From positions 124,001 to 188,000 of the forward strand of contig NZ_LNQS01000010.1 of NCBI RefSeq assembly GCF_001513785.1: DNA of 64,000 bases, in the 5' to 3' direction. A model generated the notes under the pieces. That model did no database searches, had not been told where the DNA came from, and saw nothing but the letters and a program-made list of their open reading frames with translations. This DNA is from Rheinheimera sp. EpRS3. Its GTDB lineage: Bacteria; Pseudomonadota; Gammaproteobacteria; Enterobacterales; Alteromonadaceae. The translations under genes and the position numbers were made by a program. Below, in pieces: positions 27,682 to 37,681 of this stretch. Position 1 is the stretch's first letter. Each line of letters starts with the position of its first letter.

Positions 27682-29805
27682 TTAAAAATCTAACCGGTAA
27701 CCTACTGATAAAGTGCGGGGTTTACCTGGCTGAATGCCACCGTTGCCACGGTTGGCAACATAGGTTTTATCCAACAGGTTGTCGACATTGAAGTACAGCT
27801 GCTGTTTTTCAGCCAACTGGTATTTTGCCGATAAATCTACCACAGTGCGGCCATCTATCGCGTTCAGATCCTGGGCTTCCAGGCTGGCATGTGCGGCAGA
27901 TACATAGCTTATGCGGCTGTGTAGTGCAAACAACTCGCCTTCCAGCCCCAGCTGCAGACTAAACTGATTTTGTGGCACATAAGGCATCTTGTCGCCGCGG
28001 CTTACTTCGCCCCAGATCCCGCTGTTAAAATCAGAGCGGAATTCGCTGTCAGTATAGGTGTAGCTAACCTTTACCGGTAATTTAAAGCCGTTTTGCATTG
28101 CAAAATCACGCTGGCTGCTTAGTTCAATACCGCTAACTTTTACTTCACCAAAATTGTACTGATCGCCAATATTGTCGGGGTTGCACCCTATGCTGGCAGC
28201 ACAGTTACCGTGCATATTGTCGTAGCCCGACTGAAATAAAATAACCTCGTTGCGGCTTTGGGCGAAGTTAAACCGCGCACCTACTTCAACGTTGATACTC
28301 TCTTCTTCTTTTTGTTCGGCGTTGGCTGGCGCGGCCGGTGCAAAGCCTTTTTGCACACCTGCCAGCAATACCACTGCATCAGTTAACCGGTAGGTTGCCC
28401 CCAATGATGGCAGCACAATAGAGCCGCTGGCTTTGCTTACCGTTGAGGCACCAGCGCGATCCGGTGCCCGGTTCCAGTTTTCATTTTTAGTGTCAATATC
28501 TTCATAGCGTAAACCACCGCTTAGTACCAAATCGCCCAACGTCCATTCGTCATGCACAAACAAAGCTATGGCTTCTGCAGAAGCCTCCCGGTTATCCTGC
28601 GTGCCCGGTACACCAGCGCTGGTTAGTGCCATACTCAGGTCTTGCTGCAAGCGGTATATATCATCCCACTGAAAGCGGCTTTCTTCATCCTGGTGAAAAC
28701 GGCCACCAAATGTCAGCTGATGCGCAGCTAAAGGCAGAGTGTATTCCGCCTGAATGCCCTTGGACTCATAATCGCGGTTATTCGCGCGCACACTGACATT
28801 AATGCCTTCCGCTGTCGGGTTGGCTTCAAATGCTGAGTACGCGGCTAAGTTAGCCGGGCTTACCTGATTGGCTTTATACCAGTTGCGGCTGAATTCATTT
28901 AAATACACCGTGGTGCTGAATTTTGCGCCATTAGCCAGATCATATTGGTAGCTTAACTGATAACCTTTATGCTCGGTGTCCATCACATCTTTTTGTGACG
29001 CAGCATAACGGCGATAAGGTGAAGCACGGTAATCTGCATCAGTTAGCCCGGCGTAGGTTTCATCTGAAGTTTCATCGGCATAACTTAGCTTTAACTGCAG
29101 TTTGTGCGCATTATTAGCACCAAAACGACCGGCAAATTTAACCAGCAAGTCGGTTTTTTCAAAACCGGTGTCGGCACCATTAGGTAAGTCTTTAAAACCA
29201 TCAGCACCGTAGTGATAACCTTCAATTACCGCGCCTAAGTTTTCCCGCTCGCCGCCGACAAAACCGTGCAGCTTACGAAAGCCATCTTCGCCCAGTGCGG
29301 CGTCAATGCGCCCGGCCAGCTCTGCCTGCGGAATACTGCGGGATACCAGGTTGAGCACGCCACCGGTGGTGCGCGGGCCAGACTTTACCGAAGACGAACC
29401 TTTGATAATTTCTACCGCTTCCAACCGGCCGGTAGTCGGAAAATAATAAGCGGCGGGCGCAACATAAGGTGCCGGGGCAATTAGCACACCGTCTTCCATC
29501 ACCGTTATTTTGTCATTACGGCCGGTGCCGGTGCCGCGCATACCTATGTTAGGGCGCAAACCGTAGCCGTCTTCTTCCTGTACATAAACCCCTGGTGTGC
29601 TGCCCAGCACGCGGGAAATATCGGTGTAGCTAAATACATCCAGTTCCTGTTGCGAGATATAGCTGGCCGAACCGGGAATATCATTTACTGCCTGCGCAGA
29701 ACCAATAATGCTGACGCGTTCAATGGTGTTCAGCGTGGTTTCTGCCGCTGCAGAGAACGCTGATACCACCGCTACCGAGAGCAGGCTCAGTGATAATTTG
29801 TGCAT
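27682..29805 (-). CDS. TonB-dependent outer-membrane receptor (FecA/siderophore type)
   Basis: The start used is the ATG at 29805, preceded by ACGGAG, which opens a signal peptide (MHKLSLSLLSVAVVSAFSAAA); an upstream in-frame ATG has no such signal. The 707-residue receptor has a plug domain (about residues 35-150) with GMRGTGTGRNDKITVMEDGVLIAPAPY and a 22-strand barrel, and ends LSVGYRLDF with the terminal Phe used for outer-membrane insertion. The plug resembles ferric-citrate type receptors. The divergent region contains a strong Fur box, so iron uptake is the likely role. Confidence 0.85.
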   Translation of the reverse strand: MHKLSLSLLSVAVVSAFSAAAETTLNTIERVSIIGSAQAVNDIPGSASYISQQELDVFSYTDISRVLGSTPGVYVQEEDGYGLRPNIGMRGTGTGRNDKITVMEDGVLIAPAPYVAPAAYYFPTTGRLEAVEIIKGSSSVKSGPRTTGGVLNLVSRSIPQAELAGRIDAALGEDGFRKLHGFVGGERENLGAVIEGYHYGADGFKDLPNGADTGFEKTDLLVKFAGRFGANNAHKLQLKLSYADETSDETYAGLTDADYRASPYRRYAASQKDVMDTEHKGYQLSYQYDLANGAKFSTTVYLNEFSRNWYKANQVSPANLAAYSAFEANPTAEGINVSVRANNRDYESKGIQAEYTLPLAAHQLTFGGRFHQDEESRFQWDDIYRLQQDLSMALTSAGVPGTQDNREASAEAIALFVHDEWTLGDLVLSGGLRYEDIDTKNENWNRAPDRAGASTVSKASGSIVLPSLGATYRLTDAVVLLAGVQKGFAPAAPANAEQKEEESINVEVGARFNFAQSRNEVILFQSGYDNMHGNCAASIGCNPDNIGDQYNFGEVKVSGIELSSQRDFAMQNGFKLPVKVSYTYTDSEFRSDFNSGIWGEVSRGDKMPYVPQNQFSLQLGLEGELFALHSRISYVSAAHASLEAQDLNAIDGRTVVDLSAKYQLAEKQQLYFNVDNLLDKTYVANRGNGGIQPGKPRTLSVGYRLDF

Positions 29806-30016
29806 AAAAACTCCGTTTATTAACAAATAAGCTTGAATGCGCGCAATTAGAACACAGTAAAAAACACGAATCAATCTCATTTGATCTACGGTTTTAAAGG
29901 CGTTGCAGCCTGTTTCCTTAATCAATTTTTAAGTTAATTAATGGTAAACAAAACAACCTTCGATATAACGGCAGGCCCTCAACCACACAAAGGGGAATAT
30001 AATGATTGATCTTACT

Positions 30017-30035
30017 AATGATAATAATTATCATT
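30017..30035. promoter_or_regulatory. Fur box between two TonB receptor genes
   Basis: AATGATAATAATTATCATT is a perfect 19-bp palindrome with high agreement to the Fur consensus (GATAATGATAATCATTATC). It lies 74 bp before the rightward receptor and about 210 bp from the leftward receptor start. The remainder of the 303-bp gap is A/T-rich and shows no gene. Confidence 0.85.
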
Positions 30036-30108
30036 CGCCACACTATTTACATAGATTTACATTTCAACTGGCAACAATGCCCGAATAATACTGTTAAAGG
30101 AGTTAAAA

Positions 30109-32532
30109 ATGTTATTTCGCCGTACCTGCCTGGCTGCTGCTATAAGTGCTGCTTGTGCTGTAACACCAGTGTGGGCTGATGCCAATGCAGAAGCTGTCGA
30201 CAGCAATATTGAAGTTATTGTAGTAACCGCGTCGGGCTTTGAGCAAAAGCTGGTAGATGCGCCAGCCAGTATTTCGGTGATAACACAAGAAGAACTGTCA
30301 AAACGGCCTTATACCACTCTGCTGGACGCAGTACGGGATTTAGAAGGTGTGGATATCGGCGAAACCCGCGATAAAACCGGCCAGGGCAGTATTAGTATGC
30401 GCGGTATGGGCTCGGACTACACGTTAATTCTGGTAGACGGTAAGCGGCAGAATAACCATGGCAACATTTACCCGAATAGTTTTGGCGGCAACCAGTTTGG
30501 CCATATTCCGCCGCTGGATGCAGTAGATCGTATTGAAGTTATTCGTGGCCCGGCATCAACCTTATACGGTGCTGATGCTTTAGGTGGTGTAATCAATATT
30601 ATTACAAAAAAAGTAACGGATGAGTGGGTTGGTTCAATCAGCCACAGCCGCACCAAACAAACAGACGATGCATTTGGTGAAGATATCACCACCGATTTCA
30701 ACGTAATGGGCCCTTTAATCCCGGGTGTTCTTGGTATGTCTGTTCGGGGCAGTGTCTACAATCGTATGGCCTCCACACCTGAATATGCGCCTATTAACTA
30801 TCCTAATGGTGAAACGCGCACCCGCTCGCTGGGGTTTGGCGGTGGTGGTAAAACAGTGGATAACCAAAATGAGGTATTAGGCGGCCGTTTAAGCTGGACA
30901 CCAACTGATAATCAATCTATCTGGTTCGATATTGAAACATCCAGCCAGGACTACGATAACACACCGTTAATCAACGAAGATGGTGTCAGGGAGTACCCAC
31001 TCGGTACGGTAGACAATATTGATAGTATCTGGGCAGCTGGCAACTTCTGCTTAGGTGGCACCGGTACACGGCAAGCTGCCTGCGAAGAAAGTGGCGGTGA
31101 ATGGGCGCGTCGGGCCAACCCCAGAGCAGGCTACAGTGCAACACAAGAATTTACCCGCGATACCTGGTCATTAACTCACGACGGTAAATGGGATTTTGGT
31201 AACAGCTTTGTATCGTTATCTTATGTTGACACACAAAATCACGGCCGTACTTTGCCGTTTACAACATCTGAACGTGAACTACTGATACAAATGTTCGATG
31301 CTACAGGCGCTTATGCTGGTTTAACTGAAGATGAGCGCAGAAACATAGCTGATGGAACCTTTCTGCCCCGGCCAAAACGTGTAATGGCCAGCAACCAATA
31401 TACGCTGGACATCAAGCTGGACATCCCTTACGAGCTTGCTGGTCAGCATGTGTTGGTTACCGGCGCTCAGATAATCAGTGGCGAGTTAGAAGATGGCGTT
31501 TTCGGTATGGAGGATGGCACACCGGGAGGTATTCAGGAAAACAATATGTGGTCGGTATTCGCTGAAGATAGCTGGGATATTATTCAGGATTTCACCATAA
31601 CTGCGGGCTTACGCCATGATGACCACGAAGTATTTGGCAGTCAGTTAAGCCCTCGTCTGTATGGTGTTTATACGCTTAACGACCAGTGGACTATTAAAGG
31701 CGGTGTCAGCACCGGCTTTAAAACACCACAGACAACTCAGCTATATGACGGCGTAGTGGGTTTTGGCGGTCAGGGCACTTCGCCACAATTTGGTAACCCG
31801 GATCTGCAACCGGAAACCAGTGTATCAAGCGAAATAGCGGTGTACTGGAATCACCCTAACGGTCACAACTTCAACGCCACCATTTTTAAAAATGACTTTG
31901 AAGACAAAATAGCGTCTCAACCTTGTGGTGCAGGAACCTCTATCACTTGTGCTGACACGGGAGAATATGCGGATCTTGGTTACACTGTTGGCACAAAAAC
32001 CGTCAACATCGACAAAGTGACCATTCAGGGTGCAGAAATCGCCGGCCGCTGGGAAGTACTTGATACTTTAGCAGTCCGGGCTAACTACACCTTTACTGAC
32101 AGTGAGCAGAAAAGCGGCGCTGAAAGAGGCCAACCTCTTGGCAATAGCGCCAAACATATGGCTAACCTGACGGTTAATTGGGAAGCAACTGACGTACTAA
32201 ACGTGTTCCTGACGTCAGAATATCGCACTAAACGTTTCCGTTCATGGGATGCTGTAGCAGACAAAGCACTGTACTACAAAGGCTACAACGTATTCCATTT
32301 AGGTGCGTCTTTCGCGGCCAGTGAATCAGTTACTTTTAACGCACGCATTAACAATCTGTTTGATAAAGACTTTACGTCATACAATATGATGTTCACTGAA
32401 TGTAATGACACTTCAGCCAGCTGTATCGTCGACGCAGGTGGTCAGAATGGTTATGCCGCAACATTTGTTGATGATTACAACAACAAGGATAAAGCACGTA
32501 ACTTCTGGGTGGGCGTAAACGTACGCTTCTAA
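30109..32532 (+). CDS. TonB-dependent receptor (catecholate siderophore/CirA-like)
   Basis: The 807-residue outer-membrane receptor has a signal peptide (about residues 1-23) and a TonB-box-like IEVIVVTASG. The plug carries SISMRGMGSDYTLILVDGKRQN and DRIEVIRGPASTLYGADALGGVINI, and the barrel ends in GVNVRF with terminal Phe. This plug pattern is that of the BfrA/CirA/FepA group of ferric-siderophore receptors. The ATG follows AAAGGAG. The Fur box upstream predicts expression under iron limitation. Confidence 0.88.
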   Translation: MLFRRTCLAAAISAACAVTPVWADANAEAVDSNIEVIVVTASGFEQKLVDAPASISVITQEELSKRPYTTLLDAVRDLEGVDIGETRDKTGQGSISMRGMGSDYTLILVDGKRQNNHGNIYPNSFGGNQFGHIPPLDAVDRIEVIRGPASTLYGADALGGVINIITKKVTDEWVGSISHSRTKQTDDAFGEDITTDFNVMGPLIPGVLGMSVRGSVYNRMASTPEYAPINYPNGETRTRSLGFGGGGKTVDNQNEVLGGRLSWTPTDNQSIWFDIETSSQDYDNTPLINEDGVREYPLGTVDNIDSIWAAGNFCLGGTGTRQAACEESGGEWARRANPRAGYSATQEFTRDTWSLTHDGKWDFGNSFVSLSYVDTQNHGRTLPFTTSERELLIQMFDATGAYAGLTEDERRNIADGTFLPRPKRVMASNQYTLDIKLDIPYELAGQHVLVTGAQIISGELEDGVFGMEDGTPGGIQENNMWSVFAEDSWDIIQDFTITAGLRHDDHEVFGSQLSPRLYGVYTLNDQWTIKGGVSTGFKTPQTTQLYDGVVGFGGQGTSPQFGNPDLQPETSVSSEIAVYWNHPNGHNFNATIFKNDFEDKIASQPCGAGTSITCADTGEYADLGYTVGTKTVNIDKVTIQGAEIAGRWEVLDTLAVRANYTFTDSEQKSGAERGQPLGNSAKHMANLTVNWEATDVLNVFLTSEYRTKRFRSWDAVADKALYYKGYNVFHLGASFAASESVTFNARINNLFDKDFTSYNMMFTECNDTSASCIVDAGGQNGYAATFVDDYNNKDKARNFWVGVNVRF

Positions 32533-32540
32533 CCCTTTGC

Positions 32541-32581
32541 AATAGTAAAAAAGCCGCATTCGTTGCGGCTTTTTTACTATT
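32541..32581. terminator. Strong bidirectional terminator
   Basis: A nearly perfect stem (AATAGTAAAAAAGCCGCA and its complement, loop TTCGT) with A- and T-runs on both sides serves the converging receptor and elaA genes. It touches the elaA stop codon. Confidence 0.93.
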
Positions 32582-33035
32582 ACTGTACTGGCTTTATCAT
32601 CTTCAGGTGCGGAATATCGTCTTCTAAGTAAGGCTCACTGGCCGGTTTAAAGCCCAGGTCCTGATAAAACTGTTGCAGGTAACACTGGGCAGAGATATGA
32701 ATATCGGTATCCGGCCACAACTCTGTTGCCACGCTGAGAGTTTTCTCTACCAATACCTGGCCCAAGCCTAAACGGCGAGCCGTTTGTGACACGCATACCC
32801 GGCCAATGCCCGGAAACCCATCAAAACTGACGCCCGGCGCCAGTACCCGTGAATAGGCTATTACCTTATCGCCTTTTTTTAAAATAATGTGGCGGGTTTG
32901 CGTATGTAAGTCTTTGTCATCCAACTCCGGGTAAGGGCAATTTTGCTCTACCACAAACACATCTACCCTTAACTGCAACAAGCTATATAGCGTGTATGTG
33001 TCCAATTCACCGAAGGTTAGTACCTGCCACTGCAT
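32580..33035 (-). CDS. elaA: GNAT-family N-acetyltransferase, ElaA-like
   Basis: The 151-residue protein matches the ElaA branch of GNAT enzymes: LYSLLQLRVDVFVVEQNCPYPELDDKD near residue 17, the acetyl-CoA-binding VCVSQTARRLGLGQVLVEKTL near residue 80, and a C-terminal FYQDLGFKPASEPYLEDDIPH. GNAT enzymes transfer acetyl from acetyl-CoA to an amine; the substrate of ElaA is not established. The ATG follows GGGAGCGGG. It is monocistronic. Confidence 0.9.
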   Translation of the reverse strand: MQWQVLTFGELDTYTLYSLLQLRVDVFVVEQNCPYPELDDKDLHTQTRHIILKKGDKVIAYSRVLAPGVSFDGFPGIGRVCVSQTARRLGLGQVLVEKTLSVATELWPDTDIHISAQCYLQQFYQDLGFKPASEPYLEDDIPHLKMIKPVQ

Positions 33036-33145
33036 TTATTCCCGCTCCCTGACGACGTAAAACCGTACTATACCAGAGGAAAAAGCCTTACGCCCACACA
33101 GAAACCACAACGCTGACATCGCCTTGTAATAACAGCATCATAAAA

Positions 33146-33174
33146 CTGCTATTTAACTGTAACAACACTGACAT
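33146..33174 (+). promoter_or_regulatory. Pho box (PhoB site) of phoX with three 11-bp repeats
   Basis: CTGCTAT (33146), CTGTAAC (33157) and CTGACAT (33168) recur at exact 11-bp spacing, the direct-repeat architecture of PhoB sites (consensus CTGTCAT). A TTTAAT -10-like element follows at 33185-33190, 10 bp after the last repeat, so PhoB would take the place of a -35 element. Confidence 0.72.
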
Positions 33175-33231
33175 TAAGCATGGCTTTAATAGCACAAACC
33201 TCTAAAGCGCTTATTTATGGAGCCTACAACA

Positions 33232-35235
33232 ATGTCAGACAGTAAAACCGTCGTATCGATCGATAACTCGGGCGTTGACCCGCAAACTAACTTTTCGCTT
33301 AACCCTACTTTTGCTGCCATTGTTGACAGCCGTATGGCGCGACGCAAATTTCTTAAAGGCAGTGTCGGTGCTGCTGTTGCCGCTTTTATTGGCGGCTCAC
33401 TGGTAGGCTGTAGTAGCAATGACGGTGACCCGGTAGCAGTGCCGCCGGAAACCGCAGTGCCACTGCTGGGCTTTACTGCTATTGCCACCAGCCGTGCTGA
33501 TGCGATTACCGTACCGCAAGGTTATAGTGCTCAGGCATTTTTGCCCTGGGGTACGCCGCTAAATGGCAGCTATCCGGAATATCTGGATGATGGCAGCAAC
33601 AGTGGCAGTGATCAGGAACAACAGGTTGGTATGCACCATGACGGTATGCATTTCTTTCCTATTGATGAGCGTAGCGCCGGCGAAAACTCAACAGAGGGTT
33701 TGCTGGTATTTAACCATGAATATATCGACAACAACCTGATCCACACCAACGGCATTACCACAGTACCGCGGCTGGCCGACGAAGTGCGTAAAGAAGTGGC
33801 GGCTCACGGTGTATCTGTAGCACATATTCAGCAGCAGGCTGATGGCAGCTGGGCATTGGTAAATAACAGCCCGTTTAACCGCCGTATTACCGGTGCCACC
33901 CCGATGGAACTGGCAGGCCCGGTGCGCGGCAGTGCTAAAGTGGTAACCAAATACAGCCCCGACGGCAGCCGCACCCGCGGCACACTGAATAACTGCGGCA
34001 ACGGTTTTACGCCCTGGGGCACTTATTTAACCTGTGAAGAAAACTGGGCTGGTTACTTTGTTAATACCGATGCCCAACAGCCGCGTGAACATAGCCGTTA
34101 TGGCGTGTCGTCATCTAATGGTCGTTATTTTTGGGAAACTGCCACGCCAGCGGCCGATGTGTATCAGCGTTTCAATGCCAGCACCATCGGTGCTGAAGCG
34201 AAAGACGATTACCGCAATGAGCCAAACACTTTTGGCTGGATAGTAGAAATAGATCCGTTTAACCCCGACAGCGCACCGCAAAAACGCACTGCACTGGGTC
34301 GCTTTGGCCATGAAGGTGTAATTTTCGGCAAACTGGAAGAAGGCCAGCCGGTGGTAGTTTACTCCGGTGACGACTCTACCTTTGAATATATCTACAAATT
34401 TGTCTCTACAGCGCCTTATTACAAAAACACCGCCGGTGGCCATTTACTTAATGACGGTATTTTATATGTAGCCCGTTTTAATGAAGATGGCAGCGGTGAA
34501 TGGTTGCCACTGGATGTCAACAACGCTGACTTTATTACTAAAGCCACAGCCGCCGGCGTTACTTTTGCCGATCAGGCTGATGTGCTGCTAAATACCCGCC
34601 TGGCTGCTGATATTGCCGGCGCGACCAAAATGGACCGGCCAGAATGGGGCGCAGTACACCCAGAAACCGGCGAAGTATATTTTACCCTGACCAACAATAC
34701 CCGCCGCACTGATGAGCAGGTCGACGCGGCTAACCCACGGGCTAACAATGCCACCGGCCACATTATCCGCTGGAATGAGCGCGAAACGCAGGCAGCTACG
34801 GCTTTTGACTGGGATATTTTCCTGCTGGCCGGCGATGTAGGCACCCAAACGCCAGATACCGAACTGGAGCTTACTGCAGACAACCATCTGGCCAGCCCGG
34901 ATGGCTTGTGGTTCGATCCTAACGGCGTCCTGTGGATCCAAACCGATATGAGCGGTTCCCAGCAAGGTGAAGGCCCTTACGGCAATAACCAGATGCTGGC
35001 CGCCGATCCGGTTACCCGCGAAGTAAAACGCTTTCTAGTTGGCCCGACAGACTGTGAAGTTACCGGCGTGACTATGACACCGGATTTGAAAACCATGTTT
35101 GTGAATATTCAGCACCCCGGCGATCGTTCAGCTCCGGGTGAATTTACCAGCCACTGGCCAGATGGCGGCAGCAGCCGGCCACGCTCGGCTACCGTTATTA
35201 TTACTAAAGACGATGGCGGCACAATAGGCAGTTAA
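33232..35235 (+). CDS. phoX: PhoX-family alkaline phosphatase, Tat-exported
   Basis: The start used is the ATG at 33232, which has GGAG 9 nt upstream; an in-frame ATG 15 bp earlier sits on that site. The 667-residue protein carries a twin-arginine signal (ARRKFLKGS near residue 37) followed by a hydrophobic stretch ending in LVGC, so it may be a Tat-exported lipoprotein. The rest is the calcium/iron-dependent PhoX fold, with LVFNHEYID, GTYLTCEENWAGYF, RFGHEGVIF, YSGDDSTFEYIYKF and DGLWFDPNGVLWIQTD as landmarks. It releases phosphate from organic phosphoesters; the Pho box supports phosphate-starvation control. Confidence 0.93.
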   Translation: MSDSKTVVSIDNSGVDPQTNFSLNPTFAAIVDSRMARRKFLKGSVGAAVAAFIGGSLVGCSSNDGDPVAVPPETAVPLLGFTAIATSRADAITVPQGYSAQAFLPWGTPLNGSYPEYLDDGSNSGSDQEQQVGMHHDGMHFFPIDERSAGENSTEGLLVFNHEYIDNNLIHTNGITTVPRLADEVRKEVAAHGVSVAHIQQQADGSWALVNNSPFNRRITGATPMELAGPVRGSAKVVTKYSPDGSRTRGTLNNCGNGFTPWGTYLTCEENWAGYFVNTDAQQPREHSRYGVSSSNGRYFWETATPAADVYQRFNASTIGAEAKDDYRNEPNTFGWIVEIDPFNPDSAPQKRTALGRFGHEGVIFGKLEEGQPVVVYSGDDSTFEYIYKFVSTAPYYKNTAGGHLLNDGILYVARFNEDGSGEWLPLDVNNADFITKATAAGVTFADQADVLLNTRLAADIAGATKMDRPEWGAVHPETGEVYFTLTNNTRRTDEQVDAANPRANNATGHIIRWNERETQAATAFDWDIFLLAGDVGTQTPDTELELTADNHLASPDGLWFDPNGVLWIQTDMSGSQQGEGPYGNNQMLAADPVTREVKRFLVGPTDCEVTGVTMTPDLKTMFVNIQHPGDRSAPGEFTSHWPDGGSSRPRSATVIITKDDGGTIGS

Positions 35236-35250
35236 TGTGGCATTACACGG

Positions 35251-37677
35251 TCAGCGCAGTAACTGCGCTGGCCATTTATGTTGTGTAACCTCTTGGACAA
35301 ACGCTTTGAGCTGCGCCTGTGAAAGCGGCCTTGAGAAGTAAAAACCCTGCACCAAATCACAGTGATGCTGCTGCAATAGCTGCAGTTGCTGGTAGTTTTC
35401 CACGCCTTCTGCCACTACCTGCAGGCCCAGCTTTTGCACCATGGCAATGGTAGACGCAATAATCTGATAGTCTGACGGGTTATCCAGCATACCCAGCACA
35501 AAACTCTTATCAATTTTAATAGTGTCTACCGGCATACGTTTGAGGTAATTCAACGATGAATAACCCGTACCAAAATCGTCGATAGCAAAACTAAACCCCA
35601 GCGCTTTTAGCTGATGCATAATATCCAGCGTCTGGCTGACATGGCTAACTAAGGTACTTTCGGTCAGTTCCAGCTCAAACTGCTGCCCGCTAACGTTATA
35701 TTGCCGCATTAACTGGCGAAACCGCTCTGGTAACCCTGGCTGCAAAAACTGATCAGCAGACAGGTTAAGCGCAATAACCACATGCGGCAGCCCCATGTCA
35801 GCCAGTTCATTGCTTAGCTGGCAGCAACGTTCAAACACCCAGTAACCCACATCTACAATTAGCTGCGCTTGCTCCAGCACACTGATAAACTCATCCGGCG
35901 CTACCTGGCCACGTACCGGATGATGCCAGCGCAGCAAAGCCTCAAAACCGGCCAGTTGGCCGTTGCGTAAATTTACTTTTGGCTGCAGGCTTAACGAAAA
36001 CTGCTGCAGAGTTATGGCCTGGCGCAGTTCAGCCTCAAGCAGCAGCCGGTTAGCCAGATCGCTCGACATTTGCTCATTAAATACATAGTAGCAATTGCGG
36101 CCATTACTTTTAGCCTGATACATCGCCAGGTCAGCCCGGCGAATTAATTCTTCCTCTGCCAGCTCAGGTTCGGCAGTAAAGCTAATACCAATACTGGCAC
36201 TAAGCGACACCGCGCCCTGCCCTTGTAAAAACGGCTGATCAAACACCGCCAGCACCCGCCAGGCCATAAGCTCGGCCTGTTGCGGATCACTAATATGCGG
36301 CATAACCAGCGCAAACTCATCGCCACCAAAACGGCATACCACTTCACCATTGACGCACAGGCTTTGCAGCCGCTGTGCGGTTTCAATTAACAATAAGTCA
36401 CCGGTAGCGTGGCTACGGCTATTGTTAATGGTTTTAAATTTATCCAGATCCAGAAACAGCAAACCAACATAACCGCTCTGCAACGGCAAACCGGCCAGTG
36501 CCACCCGCAGTTGTTGTTGTAGCAGGTTGCGGTTAGCCAAACCGGTAAGCGGATCAAACATGGCAACCTGTTGCAGTGCCGTGGTTTTGTCGGCCAGCCG
36601 CTGATCCAGATGTTCCAGCTCATAGCTCAGGTTAAGCACAGACTGGCTAAACGTACTCAGCTCATCCTGTAGCAACCCTACGGGCAATTGGCTGGCATGG
36701 CGAAATTCGTGATACCGCCGCTGGGCTAGCAAGGGTAAAGCACTTGCCAGCTGTAAAATACGGCTGCTGATACGGCGGGTAATAAATAAAATCAGTACCA
36801 GCACAGCAAAAAAGCATCCCGCCGCCACCGATAAAATTTGCTGCTGATAGCGCTTTTTATCCTGCATCGCGCTGCTGACATCCTCAACCATTAGCAGTTG
36901 ATACGACATAGCGTTGTCAGGGTCCAGCGGGATTAAATGCAGGTAATAACTTAAATCACCTACCGCAATAATAATGCCGTCGCTACGTACTGAGCCTACT
37001 TCAACATCATCTGGCAACTGCTGATATAGCGTGCGTATCAGCTGCCGGTTAGATGCCTGCAGCAGGCGGAATTGCTGCCTTATGGTCTGGCCGGGCTGGT
37101 AACTGAGCAAAGCCACTTCAGTACCCAGTGTCTGGTGCAGGTTAAACAGCACCTCTGTCAGCTCGGTAACCATTAGCACTACTGCCACCTCACCATCGGC
37201 ATTTAGCAATGGCAAGGTCAGTAGCTTGTAGCATTGTTCGTCACAGCGGATCATAGCTTGCGGGCTTTGCTGGAGCAAAGTCTGTTGTAAAATATCATCG
37301 CTGTGTTCAGATAACTGCGGACTGCTTTGATACAACACCTGTTGTGCAGGGCCAAACAACACCAGTTGGCGTAGCGCAAAGTTAAGCTGTAGTGACTCAA
37401 TCTGGCCTGGCAACATAGCCGCAAATGGCGCGAAGCTGTCACGGCCGGTTACCTGCTGTAACTCGGCAAAGCTTTGCATCCAGGTTAATAATTGCTGGTC
37501 TACCGAGCGGTTATACAGCTGAAAATACTGCTGGCCCTGCACCTTACGCAGCGCCTGCTGCCGGTTAAACTGATCATTCATATGCAGCAGCGACAAGCTG
37601 GTAAACCAGGCCAGTAACAGTAGCAACATGCTTAGCATCAACAGCAGTATCTTCCATGACAGGCTCATGTAACGCAT
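35251..37677 (-). CDS. Membrane-bound GGDEF-EAL protein (c-di-GMP turnover)
   Basis: The 808-residue inner-membrane protein has an N-terminal helix, a periplasmic sensing region of about 240 residues, a second helix near residues 280-300 and a HAMP-like linker. A GGDEF domain with intact CRFGGDEF lies near residue 455 but has no RxxD inhibitory site. An EAL domain follows with FEALLRWHHP, NLS, ELTES, DDFGTGYSSL and AEGVEN all present. Both cyclase and phosphodiesterase activities look possible; which dominates cannot be told. It lies 4 bp after the beta-barrel gene and is last in a three-gene operon. The stop converges with phoX, 15 bp apart. Confidence 0.9.
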   Translation of the reverse strand: MRYMSLSWKILLLMLSMLLLLLAWFTSLSLLHMNDQFNRQQALRKVQGQQYFQLYNRSVDQQLLTWMQSFAELQQVTGRDSFAPFAAMLPGQIESLQLNFALRQLVLFGPAQQVLYQSSPQLSEHSDDILQQTLLQQSPQAMIRCDEQCYKLLTLPLLNADGEVAVVLMVTELTEVLFNLHQTLGTEVALLSYQPGQTIRQQFRLLQASNRQLIRTLYQQLPDDVEVGSVRSDGIIIAVGDLSYYLHLIPLDPDNAMSYQLLMVEDVSSAMQDKKRYQQQILSVAAGCFFAVLVLILFITRRISSRILQLASALPLLAQRRYHEFRHASQLPVGLLQDELSTFSQSVLNLSYELEHLDQRLADKTTALQQVAMFDPLTGLANRNLLQQQLRVALAGLPLQSGYVGLLFLDLDKFKTINNSRSHATGDLLLIETAQRLQSLCVNGEVVCRFGGDEFALVMPHISDPQQAELMAWRVLAVFDQPFLQGQGAVSLSASIGISFTAEPELAEEELIRRADLAMYQAKSNGRNCYYVFNEQMSSDLANRLLLEAELRQAITLQQFSLSLQPKVNLRNGQLAGFEALLRWHHPVRGQVAPDEFISVLEQAQLIVDVGYWVFERCCQLSNELADMGLPHVVIALNLSADQFLQPGLPERFRQLMRQYNVSGQQFELELTESTLVSHVSQTLDIMHQLKALGFSFAIDDFGTGYSSLNYLKRMPVDTIKIDKSFVLGMLDNPSDYQIIASTIAMVQKLGLQVVAEGVENYQQLQLLQQHHCDLVQGFYFSRPLSQAQLKAFVQEVTQHKWPAQLLR

Positions 37678-37681
37678 CGGA

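Noticed and set aside
35252-35270. Perfect 8-bp hairpin at the end of the GGDEF-EAL gene as a terminator
   Set aside because: It lies within the last codons and stop, has a 3-nt loop and no T-run on either strand; more likely coding-sequence coincidence.
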